Shown: positions 5,924 to 11,518 of the stretch, piece by piece
Numbering within the stretch: the first letter of the stretch is position 1
How the letters are laid out: the number at the start of each line of letters is the position of its first letter
Assembly (NCBI GenBank): GCA_030591745.1
Contig: JAUVAM010000039.1
Coordinates: 1 to 11,518 of the forward strand
DNA from: Deltaproteobacteria bacterium
Lineage (GTDB): Bacteria > Myxococcota > B64-G9
DNA length: 11,518 nucleotides
Direction of reading: 5' to 3'
Notes under the pieces: generated by a model
The model's database searches: none
What the model saw: the letters and a program-made list of their open reading frames with translations, nothing else
Told to the model about the DNA's origin: nothing
Position numbers and translations under genes: made by a program

Positions 5924-6513
5924 TCAAAACAAGCAGAGGCCCGAAAAGCCCGAAGGTACCCTTGGGGGAAATCGACTGTTTTCGTCGCCCTGCCTGCGGA
6001 CAGCCCATCCATCGCCGACTGCAAACCATGGACCCCTTCGGCTTGCATCAGCGTCGAAAACGCCGCCCCCCCACGATGAACAACGCGCGGGTCTTGCTGG
6101 CGGCCACCGACATAAGCCTGCGGGCAGCGCTCTCCAAGGAATTCCGCGTGGACGGCTGCAAAGTACACGAACTCCAGGACGGTCTCTCTCTCATCGCCTG
6201 GCTCGGAGACGCGCTCCTCGAAGATCGTGAGCTGCTGCTGCCCGATCTGATCGTCACCGAAGCGGAGTTGCCCGGCTGCACCGGCATCCACATCCTGAGA
6301 GATTTACGCAATGCGGGATGGCGCACACCCTTCGTGCTGCTCGGGCGCCCCTCCTCCGCCGAGCATCTCCGAGAAATCCTGGAGATGGGGATGGCCGTAT
6401 TGTTCGAACCGCCATTCGACAATGACGATCTGCTCACGGCAGCCTATTTTCTGCTGGACCGGATGATGTGCTTCTATCCCGGCCCCACAACGAAGCCCGA
6501 GCCAAGTGCATGA
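5920..6513 (+). CDS. Stand-alone degenerate receiver protein with Glu at the phospho-acceptor site
   Basis: The 197-residue protein has a basic, Pro-containing N-terminal extension of about 53 residues without recognised domain, then one receiver-like domain (about 55-183) and no output domain. The core alignment is clear: 'RVLLAATDISLRAAL' for beta1, 'LPDLIVTEAELPG' for beta3 and 'MAVLFEPPFDNDDL' for beta5. Every key residue is changed. The acidic pair is Ala62-Thr63, the phospho-acceptor Asp is Glu114, the Thr/Ser switch is Gly142 and the conserved Lys is Glu163. Glu at the acceptor site often mimics the phosphorylated state, so a permanently 'on' adaptor is a reasonable inference. Without the acidic pair, classical Mg2+-dependent phosphorylation is improbable. 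It is coupled on both sides by ATGA overlaps, which suggests fixed stoichiometry or physical association with the GGDEF protein. The N-terminal extension is real only if the 5920 start is used; 6076 is the alternative. Confidence 0.75.
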   Translation: MIKTSRGPKSPKVPLGEIDCFRRPACGQPIHRRLQTMDPFGLHQRRKRRPPTMNNARVLLAATDISLRAALSKEFRVDGCKVHELQDGLSLIAWLGDALLEDRELLLPDLIVTEAELPGCTGIHILRDLRNAGWRTPFVLLGRPSSAEHLREILEMGMAVLFEPPFDNDDLLTAAYFLLDRMMCFYPGPTTKPEPSA

Positions 6514-7439
6514 GCGCAGAAACCCAATTCGATTTGCTTCCAGTGCCCAGCATTATTTTCGATTCCAGGGGACTCTTGCGCCACGCCAACCTGGCCTGGC
6601 GCCGTCTTGGCGGTCGAGGCAGCCGTGATGCCATCGGCCTGCCGGCCGCCTCACTGCTGGAACCCACCTGCGGCCTCCCGGCCGGTGTTTGGCTTGCGGA
6701 TTGGCCCAAGGCACAACACACGCCACGCTGGGCATATTGTCGGGGTACCCACCCACGCCTTTGCTTGGCCTTCATGAGCAGCCGCATCGAGGCAGGCCTA
6801 TTGCTTCAGGGCGTTGATGTGAGCCCAGCGGTAAAACGGATACGCCAACTCAGCGAACTCAGCCTCACCGATCCCCTGACGGGACTCCTGAACCGCCGTG
6901 GTTTGCGCATCCGCCACAGCTCTTTGCTGAATCTCGCAAAACGCAAAGGCTGGCCCCTCATCGTCCTGGCCATCGATCTGGACAACTTGAAAATGATCAA
7001 CGACATGTATGGTCATCGCATGGGTGATCGGGCACTGGAAGAGACAGCCACCGCCTTGCGCACGGTCTTGCCCAACGAGGCTGTTGTTGCCCGAATGGGA
7101 GGCGATGAATTCACGGCCCTGTTGGTCCATCCAGGTGGCCAAGAGACAGGCGAAGCCGTGCTCAGAGATCTGCGCCGACATTTGGCCGGCTCATCAGTTT
7201 CCGCGACCACCTGGCAGCTCAGCGTCAGCGGTGGCATCCGCGTCTTGCCGGTGAACGAAGACCTTCACCTGGCCAGCTTGCTGCAGGCCGCCGACCAAGA
7301 CATGTACCGGGACAAATCAGACAAACAAAGAAGACCAGAATCCAAGCCCTACCAGCCCAAACCCAACCAACCCAAACTCAATCAACCCAAACTCAATCAA
7401 CACTTCATGGCACAGCAAAAAAATCGTGATCGATGTTGA
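6510..7439 (+). CDS. PAS-GGDEF diguanylate cyclase
   Basis: The 309-residue protein makes c-di-GMP from two GTP, judging by an intact GGDEF domain (about 115-272). Visible are 'LTDPLTGLLNRRG', the metal-binding Asp and GTP-binding residues in 'AIDLDNLKMINDMYGHRMGD', the active-site loop 'ARMGGDEF' (GGDEF 197-201) and the closing 'AADQDMYRDK'. Residues 1-105 look like a PAS-type sensor ('LPVPSIIFDSRGLLRHANLA'). No membrane segment is seen, so it is cytoplasmic. The primary inhibitory I-site RxxD is absent: 'PNEA' (188-191) occupies its place, so product feedback through it is not expected. The C-terminus is a low-complexity Gln/Pro/Lys/Asn tail with 15-base repeats. The ATG at 6510 overlaps the previous TGA (6511-6513) and has only a weak ribosome site, implying coupling. 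The last 35 bases overlap the convergent GNAT gene. A GTG at 6468 is a less likely start. Confidence 0.9.
   Translation: MSAETQFDLLPVPSIIFDSRGLLRHANLAWRRLGGRGSRDAIGLPAASLLEPTCGLPAGVWLADWPKAQHTPRWAYCRGTHPRLCLAFMSSRIEAGLLLQGVDVSPAVKRIRQLSELSLTDPLTGLLNRRGLRIRHSSLLNLAKRKGWPLIVLAIDLDNLKMINDMYGHRMGDRALEETATALRTVLPNEAVVARMGGDEFTALLVHPGGQETGEAVLRDLRRHLAGSSVSATTWQLSVSGGIRVLPVNEDLHLASLLQAADQDMYRDKSDKQRRPESKPYQPKPNQPKLNQPKLNQHFMAQQKNRDRC
7353..7397 (+). repeat. Three 15-base tandem repeats in the GGDEF gene tail
   Basis: CAACCCAAACTCAAT occurs twice in identical form (7368-7382, 7383-7397). A degenerate copy, CAGCCCAAACCCAAC, precedes it (7353-7367). The units encode QPKPN, QPKLN and QPKLN. The unit length is a multiple of three, so copy-number change would keep the frame. 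Confidence 0.85.
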
Positions 7440-8040
7440 GGTCTTCCATTTTCTTCCAGAGCCGATTCAAATCGCTGGAATACACGATGACATCGTGCTT
7501 GCGACCGGCGCCGTCCACGGCATGACCCTTGAATAAGGCCTCCTTGCGGAAACCAAGACGGCGCAAGAGACGGACCGCGCCTTCGTTGTCCTCGCGGGCC
7601 AAGGCCTGCACTTTGTCGACGCCCCGCAAGATTGCCCGATCGTATAGTTCACGCAGCATGATCTTGCCCAGGCCCATGTTGCGAAACATCTGATGGATGG
7701 TCAGCCGAATCTCAGCCACATGGGTTGACCAGCCATGACGGTTCATATGCAATGTGCCGTCAGCCACGATGCGCTCCCGGCCCTCCTCATCGGTCCACAA
7801 GGCAAGCAAAGGCAAAACCCGATCATATTCGATGCTGGAGCACCAATTGGTGATGACCTCCCGCTGGGTCACATCATGCTGCAAATAGCGACGATCTTTG
7901 CGGGGTAAGTGCCTGAAAAAGGAAAAAAGCCGGTCCCGGTCGTCGGGGTACAAGGGTCGTATTTGGACATTCCGGCCATCCTCAAGAGCACACTCCTTGG
8001 GGTACTCGCTGAAATCCACCATCGCATTGGAATCGGGCAT
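7405..8040 (-). CDS. GNAT-family N-acetyltransferase
   Basis: The 211-residue protein is a single GNAT domain. The acetyl-CoA pyrophosphate loop is well formed: 'FRNMGLGKIML' with R120-x-x-G123-x-G125, preceded by the strand 'AEIRLTI'. It is followed by the C-terminal GNAT signature 'EDNEGAVRLLRRLGFRKEAL' and a final strand 'HDVIVY'. The N-terminal 'VQIRPLYPDDRDRLFSFFRH' is the usual first strand and helix. Transfer of acetyl from acetyl-CoA to an amine is the expected activity. The long first helix region and 'LPRKDRRYL' resemble GNAT modules linked to protein acyltransferases, but the substrate cannot be named. The ATG at 8038-8040 has GGAGG six bases upstream. The 3' end overlaps the GGDEF gene by 35 bases on the opposite strand, so neither gene can have an intrinsic terminator in a gap. 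It is divergent from the FHA gene, 73 bases away. Confidence 0.85.
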   Translation of the reverse strand: MPDSNAMVDFSEYPKECALEDGRNVQIRPLYPDDRDRLFSFFRHLPRKDRRYLQHDVTQREVITNWCSSIEYDRVLPLLALWTDEEGRERIVADGTLHMNRHGWSTHVAEIRLTIHQMFRNMGLGKIMLRELYDRAILRGVDKVQALAREDNEGAVRLLRRLGFRKEALFKGHAVDGAGRKHDVIVYSSDLNRLWKKMEDLNIDHDFFAVP

Positions 8041-8074
8041 ACCCTACCTCCATACAGGTTCGTCATTCGAAAAA

Positions 8075-8083
8075 ATCATAGCA
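8075..8083 (-). promoter_or_regulatory. Candidate extended -10 promoter for the GNAT gene
   Basis: Read on the minus strand, TGCTATGAT is an extended -10 element (TGn plus a 5-of-6 match to TATAAT). Initiation would fall near 8068, about 28 bases before the start codon, which leaves room for the GGAGG site. No good -35 is present, which is compatible with an extended -10. Confidence 0.45.
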
Positions 8084-8113
8084 TGTTGGCTCTGTCCCAC
8101 CTAATATGACCCC

Positions 8114-8650
8114 ATGATACGAATTGAACCGACATTGACCGATTACCACAGCGCGGCCATCTCCATGGACCGGGATAAATTTTGCCAGCGCTTTCGAACC
8201 CCCGTCCTGGTTTCCACCGATACCGATTTGGAAGATGGCTTCGACGGCTTTCAGACAGTCAAAACCAGCTTGAGCATCCGCCGCCCCTCCGCCGCCGATC
8301 CCGGGCAGGATCCACCCCAGGTCGAAGGCCTGGCGCCGGTGATTTCCCTGCAGTCCGACCGCCCTGGCATCGAACACCAGGTAACCCTTGGCCGACTGGA
8401 AGAAAACGATCTGGTCTTCAACCACGAAACGGTCTCGGGCAATCAAGCCATTTTCCGCGGCACGCCCGGCAAGGAAAACTTCACCGTGGAAAACCTGGGC
8501 AGCACCAATCCAACCTTGGTTAATGAAATCGAGCTGCAAACCCAAAAACGGGTTGCCCTGAGAAACAAAGATTTAATCACCATTGGCGAATTGGTTTTCG
8601 TCTTCTACTACCCAGCAGGCTTGTACGACGTTCTGGATGAAGTCGGCTGA
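8114..8650 (+). CDS. FHA-domain protein
   Basis: The 178-residue cytoplasmic protein has one FHA domain in its C-terminal half (about 75-168). FHA domains bind phosphothreonine peptides, usually made by Ser/Thr kinases. Visible are G93-R94 ('VTLGRLEENDLVF'), S108 in 'VSGNQAIF' and N132 in 'NLGSTNPTLVN'. Thus the phosphate-contacting Arg, Ser and Asn are kept, while the usual structural His of the S-x-x-H motif is Gln111. The first ~70 residues have no recognised domain and include an acidic Asp-rich patch (36-45). The ATG at 8114 has no clear ribosome site. TAATAT at 8102-8107 would place a start of transcription at or next to this ATG, so a leaderless message is possible. The next gene begins 14 bases after the stop, suggesting an operon. 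A Ser/Thr kinase such as the one at the window start could supply the ligand; that link is a guess. Confidence 0.85.
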   Translation: MIRIEPTLTDYHSAAISMDRDKFCQRFRTPVLVSTDTDLEDGFDGFQTVKTSLSIRRPSAADPGQDPPQVEGLAPVISLQSDRPGIEHQVTLGRLEENDLVFNHETVSGNQAIFRGTPGKENFTVENLGSTNPTLVNEIELQTQKRVALRNKDLITIGELVFVFYYPAGLYDVLDEVG

Positions 8651-8664
8651 ACGACGCGACAAAG

Positions 8665-9111
8665 ATGAACCCCTTCACCCAAACGCCAAGCAAACAAAAC
8701 TTCATCAAAGCGGTTTATGACTTCTTCCGCTGTCTCTCCAAAAACGACCAGGCTGGTGCCCGAGATCTACTTGGCGGCATCAACGGCCGGCAGGGAGACA
8801 TCAGTGATGATGCGTGGCGGCAGATGATGCATTCCCTTTGGGACGACGTGGAAGACTGGCATGAGGATTTTGATGACGCCCACTTCGAAGGCTCCTGGCT
8901 CACCCATCTGACCCCGCCCGATCTGGTCAGTGAGCCCAGCCTCCTTGGCGTAGATTGGACCAAGGCGGCAGACCCCATGGAAAAAGGTGACGGTTTACTC
9001 ATCAACGTCTTTTTCCTGGATGAGCCTACGGACGACACAGCCCGCTTCAGCCTCGGGAAAAGCAAAGCCGATCAATGGCTGCTGCTGCTGGACAACATCG
9101 AGGTCATGTAA
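8665..9111 (+). CDS. Hypothetical protein, 148 residues, acidic
   Basis: I do not recognise this protein. It is soluble and acidic, with no signal peptide or membrane segment. The N-terminal half looks helical ('NFIKAVYDFFRCLSKNDQAG', 'WRQMMHSLWDDVEDWHEDFD'). The C-terminal half alternates strands and turns ('GLLINVFFLDEP', 'ADQWLLLLDNIEVM'). A helical start followed by strands ending in a 'W-x-L-x-L-x-x-I' strand recalls small NTF2-like folds, but this is only an impression. The ATG at 8665 is 14 bases after the FHA stop and has no clear ribosome site, so translation may be coupled to the FHA gene. No stop or overlap argues against the frame, and the length and codon use are like those of its neighbours. 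It may be a partner of the FHA protein. Confidence 0.7.
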   Translation: MNPFTQTPSKQNFIKAVYDFFRCLSKNDQAGARDLLGGINGRQGDISDDAWRQMMHSLWDDVEDWHEDFDDAHFEGSWLTHLTPPDLVSEPSLLGVDWTKAADPMEKGDGLLINVFFLDEPTDDTARFSLGKSKADQWLLLLDNIEVM

Positions 9112-9156
9112 CGTCACAGGCAAGATCCTGGCTGTTCAGAACATCATGGGAGGATT

Positions 9157-10527
9157 ATGAAGATCTTCGTGGTCAACGGCAGCCCGAAGGGCGAGTTGAG
9201 CATCACCCTGCAATACGTACGTTTCCTGGCCAAGCATCGAAAGGATCTGCATTTCGAAGAGATGCATCTGGCTCAGAAGATACGCCACTTTGAACGCGAT
9301 GCCACGGCGCTCGACGCCACGATCCAAACCATGGGCGAGGCCGACATCGTCCTGTGGTCCTTCCCGGTTTACTGCTTCCTGGTACCGGCAGATCTGAAGC
9401 GCTTCATCGAGCTGCTATTCAAGCACGAGGCGGGCCCCGCATTGAAGGGCAAAGCCTGTAGCAAGATCTCCACTTCCATCCACTTCTTCGATCACACGGC
9501 CCACGCCTACATGCGAGCCATCAGTGAGGATCTGGGCATGCGGGTCCTGACCGGCTTCTCGGCGCGCATGGACAACCTGATGAACCCCGGCGTACAAAAA
9601 TCTCTCCTGGGATTCATCGACGAACTTGGCGACCTGGCTTTGGATGCTGACCTGTCCGTGCCACGCGCCTACGCCCCCCTTGTCCATCGACCCAAAGCAT
9701 ACCGCCCTCGGCGAATCACACCATCCCCCCCCAGGACGCAGGGCAAGGTGGTCCTGGTCACCGACAACGGCACGACCAAGTTGCGCGCCATGCAGAAGGT
9801 GTTCTGCGCCCAACTGGGCCAAGAGTTGGCCATCGTCGAATTGGATCAACTCCGCATGGACAGCGCCTGCATCGGCTGCCTGCGTTGCGCCTGGAGCGGG
9901 GAGTGCATCTTCCATGATGAGGTAGCCCAAGCCTGGGAGACTCTATTGGAGGCCGATGCCCTGATCTTTGCCGGGGCGACGCAAGACCGTTTCCTGTCGG
10001 CGCGATGGAAGACCTTTTTGGACCGTTCGTTCTTTCACGGCCACCGCCCCGTATTGGCCGGCCGACATGCGGTCTGGCTTATCGACGGGCCCCTGGGGCA
10101 ACTCGCCACGCTGCGAGACGTACTCGAGGGCCATGCCTCGGTGGCCGGCATGCAACTCTTCGACCTGATCGACGGAGAGGCCGACTCAATGCAAGCCTTG
10201 ACCCGATTATTGGAAGACAGCGCCAAGCGTTTCACCCAGGGGATATCCAAACCGGTACGCCGGCCCAGACTGTTTCCCGGGGTGGCCGGCATGAAGCTAT
10301 TTCGAGATTTCGTCTACCTGACCAGCGGCATCTTCCAGGAAGACCACCGCTACTATCAACAGCATGGCATCTATGATTTTTCCCAGCGGGAATGGAAATC
10401 GCGATTCTTAAATGCCGCAATGAGCGCGGTCATGCACTTGCCGCCGATCCGGCAGCGCATGCTCAAAAACATGCGCCATCTCATGCTGCGACCCTATTTG
10501 CGGGCGGTAGAGCGCTCCCGGCCCTGA
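9157..10527 (+). CDS. Two-domain flavodoxin-like iron-sulfur flavoprotein / NAD(P)H-dependent oxidoreductase
   Basis: The 456-residue protein carries two flavodoxin-like domains. The first (about 1-165) begins 'MKIFVVNGSPKG', the FMN phosphate-loop form of NADPH-dependent FMN reductases, with 'ADIVLWSFPVYCFLVPADLK' as the second cofactor loop. The second (about 196-360) begins 'KVVLVTDNGTTKLRAM' and contains the compact cysteine motif C238-x2-C241-x2-C244-x5-C250. After it come 'EADALIFAGATQDRFLSARW' and 'KTFLDRSFF'. That motif matches the 4Fe-4S ligands of archaeal and clostridial iron-sulfur flavoproteins (usual spacing CX2CX2CX4-7C). The last ~95 residues are basic and helical with no known domain. 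Electron transfer with FMN and one Fe-S cluster is expected; donor and acceptor are unknown. The start has GGGAGG only three bases before the ATG. The 3' end overlaps the convergent PLP-enzyme gene by 34 bases. It lies 45 bases after the 148-residue gene, possibly in one transcript. Confidence 0.8.
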   Translation: MKIFVVNGSPKGELSITLQYVRFLAKHRKDLHFEEMHLAQKIRHFERDATALDATIQTMGEADIVLWSFPVYCFLVPADLKRFIELLFKHEAGPALKGKACSKISTSIHFFDHTAHAYMRAISEDLGMRVLTGFSARMDNLMNPGVQKSLLGFIDELGDLALDADLSVPRAYAPLVHRPKAYRPRRITPSPPRTQGKVVLVTDNGTTKLRAMQKVFCAQLGQELAIVELDQLRMDSACIGCLRCAWSGECIFHDEVAQAWETLLEADALIFAGATQDRFLSARWKTFLDRSFFHGHRPVLAGRHAVWLIDGPLGQLATLRDVLEGHASVAGMQLFDLIDGEADSMQALTRLLEDSAKRFTQGISKPVRRPRLFPGVAGMKLFRDFVYLTSGIFQEDHRYYQQHGIYDFSQREWKSRFLNAAMSAVMHLPPIRQRMLKNMRHLMLRPYLRAVERSRP

Positions 10528-11486
10528 GACCAGGGCAGGTTATCCAGGCTCACGTTCCCGCCGGACAAAATCACCCCCACGCGACGTCCTGTGAACAATT
10601 TTCGATTGTCCAGAATGACCGCCAGAGACACAGCCGCCGAGGGTTCCACCACAATCTTCATGCGCTCGAAAATCAAGCGCATGGCATGGGCGATGGCCTC
10701 GTCATCCACACAGAGGATGGTGTGCAGATGCTCGCGGAGCACGCCAAAGGTTCTGGGGCTCAAGGAAGTCAAGAGTCCATCGGCGATGGTGTTGGGGGAT
10801 ATCGAAGGGATAAGCCGCCCTGCCGCCAAGGATCGGGCGGCGTCATCCGCGCCGACGGGCTCGGCACCAAAAATGCGCAAACCGGCCTGGAGACCATGAC
10901 CCGCGATGCAAGTGCCGGAGGCCAGTCCCCCGCCCCCCACCGGCACAATCAGATCGTCCAAATCCTCAGCCTGCTCCAAAAATTCCAAAGTCGCGCTGCC
11001 CTGCCCCGCGATGACCCAGGGGTCGTCATAGGGATGCACCACGTGAGCGGAGGTTCTCTCAACCACCTCGGCAAGCCCCTGCTCTCGGGCCTCCAGCGTG
11101 GAGACGCAATCGGTGATCTCGGCTCCATAAGCCGAGACCGCCGCTCGCTTAACCGCAGGCGCCGCCTCCGGCATGACGATGAAAGCAGGAATACCGCGAT
11201 TTTTGGCCGCGAGCGCCAAGGCCGCCGCGTGGTTACCCGAAGAATGGGTGGCCACCCCGCGAGCGGCCTGCGTGTCGGACAGCCTGAAGACCGCGTTGTG
11301 GGCACCCCGGGCCTTGAAAGCACCGACTTTCTGTAAATTTTCACACTTAAAAAACAGCTCGCAGCCGGCCAGGTGGTTCAGACCTTCGCTGCGCATGACC
11401 GGTGTGCGATGAACAAATGGCGCGATTCGCAATGCAGCCGTGCGAATTTCGGCCAATTCGGGCACATCAAGTTCATCAAATGGCAC
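10494..11486 (-). CDS. PLP-dependent serine racemase / threonine dehydratase-like enzyme
   Basis: The 330-residue protein is a complete fold-type II PLP enzyme of the short, single-domain threonine dehydratase group without a C-terminal ACT domain. Key residues are present: Lys58 in 'KVGAFKARGA' forms the aldimine, 'SSGNH' (82-86) holds the substrate carboxylate and 'GGGGL' (184-188) cups the phosphate. 'SGGN' (308-311) contacts the pyridine ring. The sequence 'EPVGADD' (209-215) matches the divalent-cation site of serine racemase and threo-3-hydroxyaspartate dehydratase. Likely reactions are deamination of Ser/Thr to pyruvate/2-oxobutyrate or racemisation of Ser. Lack of a regulatory domain argues against the feedback-inhibited biosynthetic IlvA form. 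The start is GTG (11484-11486) with GGAGG ten bases upstream; an in-frame stop at 11514-11516 excludes a longer protein. The 3' end overlaps the flavoprotein gene by 34 bases. Confidence 0.9.
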   Translation of the reverse strand: MPFDELDVPELAEIRTAALRIAPFVHRTPVMRSEGLNHLAGCELFFKCENLQKVGAFKARGAHNAVFRLSDTQAARGVATHSSGNHAAALALAAKNRGIPAFIVMPEAAPAVKRAAVSAYGAEITDCVSTLEAREQGLAEVVERTSAHVVHPYDDPWVIAGQGSATLEFLEQAEDLDDLIVPVGGGGLASGTCIAGHGLQAGLRIFGAEPVGADDAARSLAAGRLIPSISPNTIADGLLTSLSPRTFGVLREHLHTILCVDDEAIAHAMRLIFERMKIVVEPSAAVSLAVILDNRKLFTGRRVGVILSGGNVSLDNLPWSQGRERSTARK

Positions 11487-11518
11487 CTTGGGAAAGCCTC
11501 CTTGGTCACCATGCTAAC

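Noticed and set aside
10392..11336. Plus-strand reading frame of 314 codons opposite the PLP-enzyme gene
   Set aside because: It lies mostly antisense to a gene with all catalytic motifs, and its protein is low in hydrophobic core pattern and matches nothing I know. It is an expected shadow of GC-rich coding DNA.

Overview
The window is about 11.5 kb of moderately GC-rich bacterial DNA, densely coding, with eleven protein genes and no RNA gene, CRISPR array or insertion sequence that I can see. The gene types suggest a member of the Myxococcota or an allied former 'deltaproteobacterial' lineage. They are a transmembrane Ser/Thr kinase with TPRs, a lipoprotein with an Asp/Cys-rich stalk, a sigma-54 activator, an FHA protein and a GGDEF protein. 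This placement is an inference from gene content, not a taxonomic assignment.

Layout. (1) 1-1059, +: 3' part of a membrane Ser/Thr protein kinase, cut by the window edge, with an extracytoplasmic TPR region. (2) 1095-3158, -: a large secreted lipoprotein with a Cys-rich N-terminal part and a DUF4434-like glycosidase-type domain, convergent with the kinase. (3) 3355-4716, +: an NtrC-type sigma-54 activator whose receiver domain has lost its phospho-acceptor Asp. (4) 4717-4861: a compact control region with overlapping dyads and a near-consensus -24/-12 sigma-54 promoter. (5) 4862-7439, +: a three-gene operon joined by two ATGA stop/start overlaps, encoding a tandem GNAT-like acetyltransferase, a second degenerate receiver with Glu at the phospho-acceptor position, and a PAS-GGDEF diguanylate cyclase. 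(6) 7405-8040, -: a GNAT acetyltransferase whose 3' end overlaps that of the GGDEF gene. (7) 8114-10527, +: an FHA-domain protein, an unrecognised 148-residue protein and a two-domain flavodoxin-like iron-sulfur flavoprotein. (8) 10494-11486, -: a serine racemase/threonine dehydratase-like PLP enzyme, overlapping the flavoprotein gene at the 3' end.

The most interesting unit is 3355-7439. The sigma-54 activator has intact ATPase, GAFTGA and Fis-type HTH parts but a receiver that should not be phosphorylatable. Directly behind it lie candidate activator sites centred near -86 and a canonical sigma-54 promoter. The operon driven by that promoter contains a second receiver with a phosphomimetic Glu and an apparently active diguanylate cyclase without a primary I-site. 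I infer a local circuit that makes c-di-GMP under sigma-54 control and is switched by something other than classical His-Asp phosphotransfer, with the GNAT-like protein as a possible sensor or modifier. Nothing in the sequence proves the wiring.
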